From Paludibacterium denitrificans (GTDB taxonomy: Bacteria; Pseudomonadota; Gammaproteobacteria; Burkholderiales; Chromobacteriaceae): a stretch of DNA of 64,000 nt. Each line of letters begins with the position of its first letter. Position 1 is the stretch's first letter. The translations under genes and the position numbers were made by a program. The notes under the pieces are model-generated. The model saw nothing but the letters and a program-made list of their open reading frames with translations. It was not told the DNA's origin and did not search any database. This document shows, one piece after another, positions 11,865 through 22,680 of this stretch. The stretch lies in contig NZ_WLYX01000001.1 of NCBI RefSeq assembly GCF_009707705.1, positions 1,922,001-1,986,000 of the forward strand, given 5' to 3'.

Positions 11865-12462
11865 TGTCGTCGGACTGACCGGCGGCATCGGCTCCGGTAA
11901 AAGTGCGGCGGCTGAGCGCTTTGCCGAGCTTGGCGTCACGGTCGTGGATGCGGATGTGATTTCCCATCAGTTGACCGCTGTTGGCGGTGAGGCCATGGCT
12001 GCAATTGCTGAGGAGTTTGGTCCCACGGCCTTGCTGCCGGATGGTTCCATGAATCGCCAGTCGATGCGAAACATGGTGTTCGGCCAACCTGAGCGCCGAG
12101 CCCGGCTGGAGGCCATTTTGCATCCGCGTATCTACGCCGAATGTCAGCGTCAGCTGCTACGGGCGACTGGGGGGTATGCCATTCTGGTGGTACCGCTATT
12201 GTTTGAGAACCCGCTGTACTTGCAGTCATTAAGCCGGACACTGGTGGTGGATTGTGACGAAGCGGTGCAAGTTGCCCGCGTGATGCAGCGTAATGGCTTG
12301 TCTGAATCGATGGTGCGTTCCATCATGGCGGCGCAGTTGTCCCGGCGGGAGCGTTGTGCTCGAGCGGACGATATTATTGACAACAGTGGCTCTCTGGAGG
12401 CTTTGAGGCTTCAAGTTGATGCCAAACACCGTTATTATCTGGGCAATCTTGTTAAACCCTGA
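11854..12462 (+). CDS. coaE: Dephospho-CoA kinase
   Basis: Phosphorylates dephospho-CoA, the last step of coenzyme A synthesis. The start chosen is MPISVVGLTGGIGSGKSAAA at 11854, which places the P-loop at the N-terminus as usual; an upstream ATG at 11830 would sit inside pilD. VDADVISHQL, the lid and RADDIIDNSG are all present in about 202 residues. An 11-mer uptake-like repeat is used as coding sequence (12079-12089, FGQP). Confidence 0.96.
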   Translation: MPISVVGLTGGIGSGKSAAAERFAELGVTVVDADVISHQLTAVGGEAMAAIAEEFGPTALLPDGSMNRQSMRNMVFGQPERRARLEAILHPRIYAECQRQLLRATGGYAILVVPLLFENPLYLQSLSRTLVVDCDEAVQVARVMQRNGLSESMVRSIMAAQLSRRERCARADDIIDNSGSLEALRLQVDAKHRYYLGNLVKP

Positions 12463-12504
12463 TGGCAGGGTTTGTCTCCAGCCACCAAGAAGGGCAGACG
12501 TGCC

Positions 12505-13263
12505 GTGATCAGTTTCGAGTTTCCTGTTACAGAGCGAACCCGCATTTTGCTTCGCCTGGAATGTCTCTACGCTCGTCTGGCGCATTTTGTCAGCAAGGAT
12601 CAGGCATACGATCACCATGCCGCACTCTTGGTGTTGTTCGAACTGATGGAAACGGCGTCGCGTGCCGATCTCAAGGCAGATTTACTGCAAGAGCTGGAGC
12701 GTCAGAAACAAATTCTTGAGGCGCTGCGCGATAACCCCAATGTCGCCGAAGATACGCTGGAAGGCATTCTTGACGATATTGAGCGCACCTCCTCACATCT
12801 GCTGGCCATTACCGGGAAATTCGGACATCACCTGCGCGAAAACGAATGGTTGATGGCGATTAAACAGCGCGCGGGTATTCCCGGAGGGACTTGCCAGTTT
12901 GACCTGCCGTCCTATTATCTGTGGCAGCAGATGCCCGCCGAGAAACGCCGTCAGGATCTGGAACGTTGGGCGGCACCGCTGATGCCCACCGCTGAAGCGG
13001 GGCGTATTTTGCTGAAATTGCTACGCGACAGTGGCAAGACCCATCACTACATGGCCAAACATGGTGCGTTTCAGCAGATGTCCGGCGGCACGCTGGTGCA
13101 GTTGATCCGGGTAAATTACGACGAGAGCCTAGGGGTGTTGCCCGAGCTGTCCGCTAATAAATACGCATTGAACATCCGGTTTATCAGTGCTGTGACCGGC
13201 GAGAGCCGCGCACGCCAGACCGATCTGGATGTCGAATTCTCTCTCACCAATTGCAAGTTCTGA
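12505..13263 (+). CDS. zapD: Cell division protein ZapD
   Basis: An FtsZ-bundling protein of about 252 residues (formerly YacF). I choose the GTG at 12505, which gives [19 protein letters not shown], matching the usual family start, with AAGAAGGG upstream; a TTG at 12472 would add 11 residues. The family blocks [17 protein letters not shown] and QLIRVNYD are present. It lies between coaE and yacG, the order found in many beta- and gammaproteobacteria. Confidence 0.93.
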   Translation: MISFEFPVTERTRILLRLECLYARLAHFVSKDQAYDHHAALLVLFELMETASRADLKADLLQELERQKQILEALRDNPNVAEDTLEGILDDIERTSSHLLAITGKFGHHLRENEWLMAIKQRAGIPGGTCQFDLPSYYLWQQMPAEKRRQDLERWAAPLMPTAEAGRILLKLLRDSGKTHHYMAKHGAFQQMSGGTLVQLIRVNYDESLGVLPELSANKYALNIRFISAVTGESRARQTDLDVEFSLTNCKF

Positions 13264-13268
13264 AGTCC

Positions 13269-13469
13269 ATGGCAGATTCCCCTCTGGTTGTGCATTGTCC
13301 TACTTGTCAGGCGCCGGTCCGTTGGGAGGTCGCGAGTCGTTATCGCCCCTTCTGTAGCGAGCGTTGCAAGTTGATTGATTTGGGGCAATGGGCCACGGAA
13401 AGTTATCGGGTGCTTAAGCCGAGGAGGAGCAGCCGGACAGTGAGTGGCAACCGCTTAGCACTGTCTTGA
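13269..13469 (+). CDS. yacG: DNA gyrase inhibitor YacG, zinc-binding
   Basis: A small protein with a four-cysteine zinc site ([10 protein letters not shown] and [14 protein letters not shown]) that binds GyrB. Two probable GCCGGC miscalls lie in the acidic tail, at 13411 (GCTTAAGC) and 13452 (GCTTAGC). Undoing both gives [20 protein letters not shown] and the stop at 13467-13469, a normal YacG ending; uncorrected, the tail is an implausibly basic sequence. Confidence 0.9.
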   Translation: MADSPLVVHCPTCQAPVRWEVASRYRPFCSERCKLIDLGQWATESYRVLKPRRSSRTVSGNRLALS

Positions 13470-13481
13470 TGCGCCAATCAA

Positions 13482-13506
13482 AAGGGCCTGCAACATGCAG
13501 GCCCTT
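13482..13506. terminator. Bidirectional terminator yacG/amiC
   Basis: AAGGGCCTGC pairs with GCAGGCCCTT between two convergent genes. An uptake-like 11-mer follows at 13516-13526. Confidence 0.75.
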
Positions 13507-13533
13507 GTGCGTTAAGGTTGGCCGAAAACCACG

Positions 13534-14777
13534 TCAGGCACGTGCCGCCAGTGCAGCTCCTTGCGAGAAGTAAGACTTCACCCCGCTGAAAATGGCATTG
13601 GCCATTTGCTGCTGGAACTCGCTGTCGATCAGCCGTTGCTCTTCTTCCGGATTACTGATGAAGGCGGTTTCCACCAGAATCGATGGAATGTCCGGCGCTT
13701 TCAGTACGGCAAAGCCAGCCTGTTCAACTTGCCCTTTGTGTAGCCGGTTTAGGCTGCCCACCTGATTCAATACCGTCTTGCCGAGCTTCAGGCTGTCGTT
13801 GATCGTGGCGGTTTGCGTCAGGTCCAACAGGGTATGAGCCAGATAGCGATCCTTGCTGCCGATTTTTACCCCGCCAATCAGGTCGGCGTTATTTTGCGAC
13901 TGCGCCGTGGCGCGGGCAAAGACACTGGTGGCGCCTTTTTCTGACAGGGCAAATACCGATGAGCCCCGCGCGCTGCGGTTGAGGACGGCGTCGGCATGGA
14001 TGGAAATGAACAAATCGGCATTCAGGCGCCGCGCTTTGGCCACGCGGACCCCCAGCGGGATGAACACGTCTTCCTCACGGGTCATAAACGCGCGCATGTT
14101 GCGTTCGGCATCAATCAGACGGCGCAATTGTTTGCCTATTCTGAGCACGACGTCTTTTTCGCGCGTGCCGGATGGGCCGATCGCCCCGGGATCTTCGCCG
14201 CCGTGACCGGGGTCCAGCATGACGATGATCGGGCGGCTGCTGCTGTTTTTCTTGGGTTTGACCTGTGGTGCGGGTTGTTCCAGTTTGCCCTTGTTATAGT
14301 CTTCCAGCAGCGTGAGCAGGGGATCTTCCTGCTGACCGTTGGCCGGATACAGGTCAACCACCAGCCTATGCTTGTATTCCGCCACCGGCGCCAGCGTAAA
14401 CGATTGTGGTTTGACGTCGGTTTTCAGGTCCAGCACCAGCCGTACCGTATCGGCATTGAACTGGCTTAACACGGGCGGCCTTGATATAGGGGTCGGCTGC
14501 ACTGATCTGGCCACCGATATCCTTGAGGATGCTGTTGAGTTGCACCCCTTCCAGATCGATCACCAGCCGATCAGGTTTGACCACGGTGAACTGGCGAAAC
14601 TTGATGGCACTGCTGGCTTCCAGCGTGATGCGGGTATAGCTAGCGGCAGGCCAGATGCGCAGCGCCACGATCTGGCTGTTGGCGGCCCAGCCTTAGACGG
14701 CTGACGCTCAGCAGGAAGGTGGCGGCGGCGGTGCCTAGCAGGCGTCGGCGCAGGGGGTCGAAAGTCGAGTCAGGCAT
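13534..14777 (-). CDS. amiC: N-acetylmuramoyl-L-alanine amidase AmiC-like
   Basis: A periplasmic septal peptidoglycan amidase. A twin-arginine-like leader ([19 protein letters not shown]) comes first, then an AMIN domain (residues about 35-130: [24 protein letters not shown]), then the zinc Amidase_3 domain with [21 protein letters not shown] and [13 protein letters not shown] (catalytic Glu). Two breaks occur. At 14470, [13 protein letters not shown] needs GCCGGC where GTTAAGC is written. Near 14688 one base is extra at the end of the leader. Its start overlaps the tsaE stop by 8 bases. Confidence 0.92.
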
Positions 14778-15220
14778 GACTGTCCGGTTTGTGAGCTTGC
14801 ATGAAAACGATAAGTGCGACCATTGCCTGATACCTCAAGTTCCGGGTGAGGTCTGCTGGCGGCAACAGTTGACCGGCTTTGTCGGGCCATTCCACCAGAC
14901 AGAGCGTGCTTGGGCCAAAATAGTCGCGGAAGCATCTTCCCATTCCTCTGGGTCGGCAAAACGATACAGGTCAAAATGGTGCACGGTGAAATCAGAGAAA
15001 GGATAACTCTCTACCAGCGTGTAGGTGGGGCTTTTTACCTTGCCGTGATAACCCAAGCGAGCAGGCCGCGCGTAAAGGTAGTTTTACCCGCCCCCAGATC
15101 GCCTAACAGATAAATGACGGCACCGGGCTGCAAGGCAGCGGCCAGCTGCGCCCCAAGCCGTAATGTGGCGGCTTCATCCGCCAGGCTGCCGCTGAGAATA
15201 CTGCTATCATCCATGGGCAT
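14770..15220 (-). CDS. tsaE: tRNA t6A threonylcarbamoyltransferase ATPase TsaE
   Basis: ATPase subunit for the N6-threonylcarbamoyladenosine modification of tRNA; essential in most bacteria. [15 protein letters not shown] (Walker A), [10 protein letters not shown] and HFDLYRF are present. Two breaks are seen: a missing base near 15056, and a 4-base loss at about 14933 where WEDAGFRDYFGP needs GCCGGC but GC is written. After correction the protein continues LCLVEWPDK...[11 protein letters not shown] to the stop at 14770. It precedes amiC as in many proteobacteria. Confidence 0.9.
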
Positions 15221-16300
15221 GACTGAGAACTCCCACCAAATGGTCGATTATCCCGAATTGGCGCGCCAAATCAAAGTCTGGTCACAAGAATTGGGCTTTG
15301 GTGCCGCACGCATTACCCGTGCCAGCCTGCTTAGCCGAGGCGGAGCAGCGTTTGCTGTCCTGGCTGGAGCACGGTTATCACGGCAGCATGGATTACATGG
15401 CGCGCCATGGGGCGTTGCGGGTTCGGCCTGCCGAATTGGTGCCCGGTAGTCTTTCGGTGATTTCCCTGCGCATGCCGTATTGGCCCGCCGCCGCCAAAGC
15501 TGCCGAGGCGGTACTGCAGGATGGCTTAAGCCTATATTTCGCGTTACGCCATGGGGCGTGATTACCACAAGGTGCTGCGCAATCGTCTGCAGAGGTTGGC
15601 CGAAAAGCTGGAAGAAGTGGTGGGGGCTTATGGCTACCGGGTGTTTACCGATAGTGCGCCACTGGCCGAGGTCTCCTTGGCGGCACAAGCCGGGCTGGGC
15701 TGGCGTGGCAAGCACACGTTGCTGCTCAACCGTGAGGGCGGATCGCTGTTTTTCCCGGGTGAGATTCTGACCGATCTGCCATTGCCTGCCGATGAGGCGG
15801 ATAGTGGCCACTGTGGCCGCTGTACGCGTTGTCTCGACGTGTGCCCGACGGGGGCGATTGTTGAGCCGTATACCGTGGATGCGCGCCGTTGTATTTCTTA
15901 CCTGACCATAGAACTGAAAAGTGCCATTCCGGAGGCGTTGCGTCCGCTGATTGGCAATCGGGTCTATGGTTGTGATGATTGCCAGCTGTATTGCCCGTGG
16001 AACCGCTTTGCCGTTCCGGCGCAGGAGGCGGACTTTGCCGTGCGCCACGGGCTGGATAACCTGTCGCTGGTGGAGCTGTTTGGCTGGAGCGAAGTGCAGT
16101 TTCAGCAGCGCATGGCCGGTAGCGCCATCTATCGCATCGGTTACCACAAGTGGTTGTCCAACCCGGCCGTCGGCCTAGGCAATGCTCCAACTTCCGCCGA
16201 GGTGGTATCGGCCTTGCGTCAGCGGCTGGAGATGACTGAGCCGATGGTTGCCGAAGTGGTGCGCTGGGCGTTACGGCAACATGGTGTGACCGAGTCATAA
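15219..16300 (+). CDS. queG: Epoxyqueuosine reductase QueG
   Basis: A cobalamin and iron-sulfur enzyme making queuosine in t[14 protein letters not shown] and [17 protein letters not shown] are family hallmarks, and the two 4Fe-4S motifs are [17 protein letters not shown] and [11 protein letters not shown]. The ATG at 15219 overlaps the divergent tsaE start codon; [14 protein letters not shown] at 15240 is an equally good start. Breaks lie at 15331 (GCTTAGC for GCCGGC, giving [12 protein letters not shown]) and about 15525 (GCTTAAGC, original base string uncertain). An uptake-like 11-mer codes for RLAEK at 15594-15604. Confidence 0.94.
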
Positions 16301-16302
16301 AA

Positions 16303-16327
16303 AAAAGGAGCTGAAAGCTCCTTTTTT
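16303..16327 (+). terminator. queG terminator
   Basis: AAAAGGAGCT GAA AGCTCCTTTT directly after the stop; the T-run runs into an uptake-like 11-mer (16326-16336). Confidence 0.85.
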
Positions 16328-16348
16328 CGGCCAACCTTACTTGCCGTC

Positions 16349-16810
16349 TTACTCCAGCGGGCGCGTGAAGTGAAACGAACTGATGCTGAATCCCTTGCGG
16401 AAATACAGCTTGTGCGCCGCCGTGCGCCAGGTTCCGGAATCCAGAGCCATGAAGCGACAGCCACGCTGGCGGGCCAATTGTTCACACCAGTCGATCAGCG
16501 TACTGCCCACGCCTTGCGAGCGTTGGCTTTCATCCGTTACCAGATCATCAATGTACAGGCGTAAGTCTTCGTAGGTGTTTTCATACACCCGATAAAGTGC
16601 CAGTCCAGCCAGCGAACCTTCTGGCCGCTGGGCCGCGACCAGCCGTGCGCCGTGCGAGAACACCCGCTCCATCTTGGCGGCGTACTCCTCTGCCGAAGTC
16701 GGCAGGTGAGGGCGCAGCTGCTGGTGTAGCGGCAAAGCCCGGCGCAACAGTGTCGGCTCAATGACGGCCCCGGCGTCGTCGGTGATGCGAACAATCGTTA
16801 GCGAATTCAT
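16349..16810 (-). CDS. GNAT family N-acetyltransferase
   Basis: A 153-residue GCN5-related acetyltransferase. The acetyl-CoA pyrophosphate-binding motif A is visible as YIDDLVTDESQRSQGVGSTL, followed by WCEQLARQRGCRFMALDSG and the C-terminal YFRKGFSISSFHF. The substrate is unknown. It lies 4 bases downstream of the MaoC-type hydratase on the same strand, so the two are probably co-transcribed. Confidence 0.85.
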   Translation of the reverse strand: MNSLTIVRITDDAGAVIEPTLLRRALPLHQQLRPHLPTSAEEYAAKMERVFSHGARLVAAQRPEGSLAGLALYRVYENTYEDLRLYIDDLVTDESQRSQGVGSTLIDWCEQLARQRGCRFMALDSGTWRTAAHKLYFRKGFSISSFHFTRPLE

Positions 16811-16814
16811 GGTC

Positions 16815-17231
16815 TTAGCCGCGCGACGGAGCGATGCAGAGCGATTCGCCTTCCAGTACCACGTTGCCTTTTACCGGGCACTGGGTGGCCAGTTTCACGC
16901 GCTTCTTGGCCGGGTCCAGCTCGCTTACGGTAACGCGGGCCGTCAGCGTGTCACCAATCTTGACCGGAGCCTTGAATTTGGTGGATTGCGACAGGTAAAT
17001 CGTGCCTTCACCCGGCAGGCGGGTGCCGATCACCGTGGAGATCAGGCTGGCCGTCAGCATGCCGTGAGCGATGCGGCTCTTGAACATGCTTTGCTCGGCG
17101 TATTCCTGATTGATGTGAACCGGATTGTCATCGCCGGAAACGGCGGCAAACAGCAGGATATCTGCTTCGGTAATGGTCTTGGCATACTCGGCGCTATCGC
17201 CGATTTTGATGTCTTCAAAGTAAATCGTCAT
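16815..17231 (-). CDS. (R)-specific enoyl-CoA hydratase, MaoC/PhaJ type
   Basis: A 138-residue hot-dog-fold hydratase. The hydratase-2 motif with catalytic Asp and His is seen in AVSGDDNPVHINQEYA, followed by FKSRIAHGMLTASLIS. PhaJ-type enzymes turn trans-2-enoyl-CoA into (R)-3-hydroxyacyl-CoA, linking beta-oxidation to polyhydroxyalkanoate. Its divergent neighbours etfBA and an acyl-CoA dehydrogenase fit fatty acyl-CoA metabolism. Confidence 0.88.
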   Translation of the reverse strand: MTIYFEDIKIGDSAEYAKTITEADILLFAAVSGDDNPVHINQEYAEQSMFKSRIAHGMLTASLISTVIGTRLPGEGTIYLSQSTKFKAPVKIGDTLTARVTVSELDPAKKRVKLATQCPVKGNVVLEGESLCIAPSRG

Positions 17232-17482
17232 GACAATTCCCTTGGTTTGACGTATAAAATGGTGCGCTGCAATGTAGCACAGATTAGGGTAAGTGCTGTC
17301 CTAAATGCAAATTGCACAGAATTGACGTACTATCGCAAACAAGTTGTATTTTTACCACTGTATTCGCATTGTACGCCAATCAAACGCTCGTTTAAAAAGG
17401 TGTTGAGGCATAATTCAAACAAACACCACGGCCGCAGGTGCCTTCCGAGTTCGATTAACCCAGAGATGTTTGCTGGAGGATT

Positions 17483-18231
17483 ATGAAAGTTCTAGTCGCT
17501 GTGAAACGCGTTGTGGATTACAACGTGAAGGTTCGGGTCAAAGCCGACGGCACCGACGTCGACATTGCCAACGTCAAGATGTCGATGAACCCGTTTGATG
17601 AAATCGCGGTGGAAGAGGCGGTTCGCCTGAAAGAAGCAAGGCCAGTGAAGTTGTCGTGGTCTCGCTGGGCGTGAAACAGTGCGAAGAAACCCTGCGCACG
17701 GCATTGGCCATGGGCGCCGATCGCGCCATTCTGGTGGAAACCGATGCCGAGCTGCAGCCGCTGGCCGTTGCCAAACTGCTCAAGGCCGTGGCCGACAAGG
17801 AACAGCCGCAGCTGATGATTCTTGGCAAGCAGGCGATTGATGACGATGCCAACCAGACCGGCCAGATGGTTGCCGCCTTGCTGGGTTGGGGGCAGGGCAC
17901 TTTCGCTTCCAAAGTGGATATTGCTGGCGAAACCGTCGATGTGACGCGTGAAATTGACGGGGGTCTGGAAACCGTCAAGCTGCGTTTGCTTAAGCCGTGG
18001 TGACGACCGACTTGCGCCTGAACGAGCCGCGCTATGTCAAGCTGCCTAACATCATGGCTGCCAAGAAGAAGCCGCTGGACAAATCCACGCCTAGCTGATT
18101 TTGGTGTTGATGTGACGCCGCGCCTGAAGACGCTGAAGGTGGCTGAACCTGCCAAGCGCTCTGCAGGGATCAAGGTGGCCAGCGCTGCTGAGCTGGTTGC
18201 AAAACTGAAAAACGAAGCAAAGGTGCTGTAA
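17483..18231 (+). CDS. etfB: Electron transfer flavoprotein beta subunit
   Basis: Small subunit of the FAD/AMP heterodimer that takes electrons from acyl-CoA dehydrogenases. It begins [20 protein letters not shown] and contains [21 protein letters not shown] and [23 protein letters not shown] (the ETF-beta signature). Three breaks, at 17637 (4 bases lost), 17990 (GCTTAAGC) and 18092 (GCCTAGC), all map to GCCGGC in the expected sequence. It is preceded by a good GGAGG and followed 3 bases later by etfA. Confidence 0.95.
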
Positions 18232-18234
18232 GCC

Positions 18235-19168
18235 ATGGCTATTCTCGTTATCGCTGAACACGACAACCAGAGCCTGAAAGCAGGCACCCTGAATACTCTC
18301 TCGGCTGCTGCCAAACTGGGTAGCGATGTCCACGTCCTCGTGGCTGGTCAAGGCGCAGCTGCCGCTGCCGATGCGGCCAAGTCGCTGGCTGGCGTTGCCA
18401 AGGTTCTGCTGGCTGATGCGGCGCAATATGCCCACGGTCTGGCTGAAAACCTGGCGCCGCTGGTTGTGGATCTGGCCAAGGGCTACAGCCACGTACTGGC
18501 TCCGGCCTCGTCTTTTGGCAAGAACTTGCTGCCGCGCGTAGCTGCCTTGCTGGATGTGGCGCAGATCTCCGAAATCGTTGCGGTTGAGTCGGCTGACACC
18601 TTCGTGCGTCCGGTCTACGCCGGTAACGTATTGGCTACCGTGCAATCGGCCGATGCCATCAAGGTGATCACCGTACGTACCACTGCTTTTGAAGCGGTGG
18701 GTCAAGGTGGTTCGGCGGCGGTGGAAACCATTGCGGCGGCTGCTGATGCCCAACTGTCCAGCTTTGTTGGTCAGGAGCTGACCAAGTCGGACCGCCCGGA
18801 ATTGGGCGCTGCCAAAATCATCGTATCGGGTGGCCGTGCCTTGGGTTCGGAAGAGCAGTTCAAAGCTGTCATTGAGCCGCTGGCCGACAAGCTGGGTGCT
18901 GCTGTTGGTGCTTCGCGTGCCGCTGTCGATGCCGGCTATGCGCCGAACGACTACCGGTAGGGCAAACCGGTAAAGTGGTGGCTCCGCAGCTGTATGTGGC
19001 GGTGGGGATTTCCGGTGCCATCCAGCACTTGGCTGGTATGAAGGATTCCAAGGTGATTGTGGCAATCAACAAGGACGAAGAGGCACCGATTTTCCGGTGG
19101 CCGATTACGGTATCGTGGGTGATCTGTTCACGGTCGTGCCGGAGTTGATGGCTGAGTTGTCGAAGTAA
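18235..19168 (+). CDS. etfA: Electron transfer flavoprotein alpha subunit
   Basis: Carries the FAD of the ETF dimer. About 311 residues: an N-terminal domain [20 protein letters not shown], then the FAD domain with [46 protein letters not shown] and [24 protein letters not shown]. Two breaks at 18951 and 19097 are both CCAGG written as CCGG. The corrected protein ends [11 protein letters not shown] at 19168. Confidence 0.96.
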
Positions 19169-19178
19169 GTACGATCTG

Positions 19179-19202
19179 CGGAGCCATCTTGGCTCCGTTT
19201 TC
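19179..19202 (+). terminator. etfBA terminator
   Basis: CGGAGCCA TCT TGGCTCCG followed by TTTT, 11 bases after the etfA stop. Confidence 0.75.
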
Positions 19203-19387
19203 CCAGGTTGCCACGATGCGGCCGGGTATCAAAGAAAAGAAACCGGCCATGACTGGTTCGCCTTTGGAGGAGTGGTTGTCACTCCCGGTGCAAAAACCGG
19301 GGGTGGAACCCTCGTGTTCAAACGGCGGGCGACATGGTCGGTTTTTTCATGACGCAACGATACGGACAAATAACAGAGGAGTGATCG

Positions 19388-21171
19388 ATGATTTATAACG
19401 CACCGGTCAAGGACATTCGCTTTGTACTCAACGAACTGGCCGACTTGTCGGCAATCTGCGCCCTGCCGGGCAATGAAGATTGCTCGGTTGAGCTGGTTGA
19501 CGCCATTCTGGAAGAGGGCGCCAAGTTCGCCGAGGGTGTTCTGGCCCCGATCAACAAGCAAGGTGACAAGGGCGCCAAGTGGAACGACGGTGAAGTGACC
19601 GCGGCCCCGGGGTTCAAGGAAGCATGGCAGCAATATGTTGAGGCTGGCTGGGTAGGTTTGCGTGCCCCGGCTGATTTTGGTGGTCAAGGCATGCTTAGCG
19701 CTGGTGGCTCTGGCCGCTGAAGAAATGTGGTGTTCGGCCAACCTGGCGTTTTCGCTGGCCCCGATGCTGACCTTGGGCGCGATTGAAGCGATCAACCATC
19801 ACGCATCGGACGAACTGAAGGCCATTTATCTGCCGCGCATGTCCACCGGCGAGTGGACCGGTACCATGAACCTGACCGAACCGCAGGCCGGTTCCGATCT
19901 GGCTCAGGTACGCAGCAAGGCGATTCCGCAAGACGATGGTACCTATCTGGTGTCGGGTCAGAAGATTTTCATTACCGGGGTGAGCACGACATGGCGGACA
20001 ACATTGTCCACCTGGTGCTGGCCCGCCTGCCGGATGCGCCAGCTGGCGTGAAGGGTATTTCGCTGTTTATCGTGCCGAAGTTCCCTGGTGAATGCCGATG
20101 GTTCGCTGGGTAGGCGCAATGACGTACGCTGCGTATCGCTGGAACACAAGCTGGGTATCCATGGCAGCCCGACTGCGGTGATGAGCTTTGGCGATAACGG
20201 TGGTGCTGTCGGCTATCTGGTTGGCCAGCCCAACAAGGGTCTGAACTACATGTTCACCATGATGAACCATGCTCGTCTGGGCGTGGGCGTCGAAGGGATG
20301 GCTGTTTCCGAGCGCGCCTACCAAAAGGCCGTGGAATATGCACGCGAACGCGTGCAGTGCCGTGCCATCGGCTCGGCTGATCCGGCTGGAGTGGCCATCA
20401 TCAAGCACCCGGACGTTCGTCGCATGCTGATGACTATGAAGTCGCAAGTGGAAGCGCAGCGCGCCCCGGCTTGCTACGCCGCTGCCGCGCTGGATCGCGC
20501 GGCTCGCCATCCGGTGCCGGAAGAGGCTGCACGTAACCAGGCGTTGCTCAACTTCCTGATTCCGATCGTCAAGGGCTGGAACACCGAACAGGCCAATGAA
20601 ATTACTAGCCCTGGCGGTACAGGTGCATGGCGGTATGGGCTTCATCGAAGAAACCGGTGTGGCTCAGTACTATCGTGATGCCCGCATCACGGCCATCTAC
20701 GAAGGTACGACCGGTATTCAGGCGATGGATCTGGTGGGGCGTAAAACGGCCAGCGAACATGGCGTGACCGCACGCACCTTGTTGGCCGAAGTGCATGCTA
20801 CGGCAGCCAAACTGGCCGAAGCGGGTTATGCCAGCATCGCCGCCAATCTGGATGCGGCTGCCAAGGAAGCAGAACGTTGTGTAGCCTTCATTCTGGAAAC
20901 CTTCGGTAGCCAGCCGCAACTGGCTGCTGCCGGTTCCGTGCCGTTCCTCAAGCTGATGGGGATTGTGCTGGGTGGCTGGCAACTGGGTCGTGCCGCCTTG
21001 ATCGCCAAGGCCAAGTTGGCCGAAGACGACGCTGATGCCGACTTCCTCAACGCCAAGATCGTGACCGCGCGCTTCTTTGCCGAACACCTACTGCCGCAAG
21101 TGGCTGGTTTGGCGACTGCCATCGTGGCAGGTGCTGACAGCGTGCTGGAATTGGGCGACGACCAGTTCTGA
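19388..21171 (+). CDS. Acyl-CoA dehydrogenase (long, DmdC/AcdA-like)
   Basis: An FAD enzyme of about 594 residues that oxidises an acyl-CoA and passes electrons to ETF. Four domains are seen: an N-terminal extension, the helical domain, the beta domain ([31 protein letters not shown]), the C-terminal helical domain with [21 protein letters not shown] and [17 protein letters not shown], plus the extra C-terminal domain of the long subfamily. Breaks: 19692 (GCTTAGC for GCCGGC), 19978 (one base lost), 20085 and 20603 (CCTGG written CCCTGG). Natural substrate is not predictable. It sits 220 bases after etfA. Confidence 0.93.
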
Positions 21172-21195
21172 TACTAGCCTGAAGGTGACGCATGC

Positions 21196-21226
21196 AATGG
21201 CCGGGCCGGGTGCCCGGCCATTTTTT
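21196..21226 (+). terminator. Acyl-CoA dehydrogenase terminator
   Basis: AATGGCCGGG and CCCGGCCATT form a strong stem followed by six T. An uptake-like 11-mer follows at 21237-21247. Confidence 0.88.
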
Positions 21227-21393
21227 ATGGTGATAAGGTTGGCCGAAAACGATCGGTAGTGTCTATTGATAGTTGGTGTGCGTGTGTCGGCGGCGTATCA
21301 TGACAATGACAGATGATGGAGTGCGCCATGGCGTACAACAGTCGTCCGTTCAATATCTTAGCCGCAGATTGCCCAAAAAACGGGCAATGTCTA

Positions 21394-21422
21394 TTGTGTG
21401 ATAAGGGCAAAAACGGTATTAT
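21394..21422 (+). promoter_or_regulatory. Candidate sigma-70 promoter of carA
   Basis: TTGTGT (21394-21399) and TATTAT (21417-21422) are separated by 17 bases, about 100 bases before the carA start. A short hairpin (ATTGCCC...GGGCAAT, about 21368-21388) lies just upstream. The 21172-21520 gap otherwise holds only the terminator and an uptake-like repeat. Confidence 0.4.
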
Positions 21423-21520
21423 AAAAAGGTTTATCCAACGGGACATGCGCAACAGGCGCGGTGTCCCGTTATTCACATAAAAGCTGCGAAAAACAGAGCA
21501 AACGTAACAGGAGCCAGCCA

Positions 21521-22653
21521 GTGTCAACCGTACCAGCGATTCTTGTCTTGGCTGACGGTACCCTCTTCCGGGGCAGTGCCATCGGTGCATCCGGCCATAC
21601 GGTCGGCGAGGTGGTATTCAATACCGCCATCACCGGTTATCAGGAGATCCTTACCGATCCTTCCTACACCAAGCAAATCGTCACCCTGACTTATCCTCAT
21701 ATTGGTAATGTCGGCGCGAATTCCGAGGATACCGAATCCCGCGCCGTTTTTGCGTCCGGTCTGATCATCCGTGATCTGCCGCTGCTGCACAGTAACTTCC
21801 GTGCCGAAGTGTCCTTGCCGGATTACCTCAAGCAAAACAATGTCGTGGCCATTGCCGACATCGATACCCGTCGCCTGACCCGTATCCTGCGTGAAAAGGG
21901 CGCTCAACCTGGCTGCATCATGGCTGGCGAGATAGACGAAGCCCGCGCGCTGGAGTTGGCCAAAGGATTTGGCAGCATGGCCGGTCAGGATCTGGCCAAG
22001 GTCGTGACCTGCCAGCAATCGTACCCATGGAACGAGCGCGAATGGAAACTGGGTGCCGGGTATGGCACGCAGACCGACAGCCGTTTCCATGTGGTGGCCT
22101 ACGACTTCGGCGTTAAGCACAACATCCTGCGCATGTTGGCCGAACGTGGCTGCAAGCTGACTGTAGTACCGGCCACCACGCTTACCAAGGATGTACTGGC
22201 GCTCAATCCGGACGGTGTGTTCCTGTCCAATGGCCCCGGTGACCCGGAGCCGTGCGACTACGCCATTACCGCCATCCGTGAGATTCTGGAAACCCGCCTG
22301 CCGGTGTTTGGCATCTGTCTTGGCCATCAACTGCTTGGTCTGGCCACCGGTGGCAAGACCAGCAAGATGAAGTTTGGCCACCACGGTGCCAACCATCCGG
22401 TGCAGGATCTGGACTCCGGCCGCGTGATGATCACCAGCCAGAACCACGGCTTCCGGTGGATGAAACCAGCCTGCTTACCAATGTCCGCGTGACCCACCGT
22501 TCGCTGTTTGACCAGACGGTACAAGGGATTGCCCTGACCGACCGTCCGGCATTCTCGTTCCGGGGGCACCCGGAAGCAAGCCCGGGGCCGCACGATGTGG
22601 CGTACCTGTTTGACCGCTTCATCGCCCTCATGAGCGAGCGCAAACCGTCCTGA
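21521..22653 (+). CDS. carA: Carbamoyl-phosphate synthase small (glutaminase) subunit
   Basis: Hydrolyses glutamine and channels ammonia to CarB for arginine and pyrimidine synthesis. GTG start at 21521 after a GGAG; about 377 residues. The N-terminal domain shows FRGSAIGA and [21 protein letters not shown]. The class I glutaminase domain has [11 protein letters not shown] and the nucleophile cysteine in [14 protein letters not shown], ending [18 protein letters not shown]. The frame breaks at 22452, where CCAGG is written CCGG (GFQVDET). Confidence 0.96.
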
Positions 22654-22680
22654 CCTTAAAGTAAGCACGGAGATCATCAT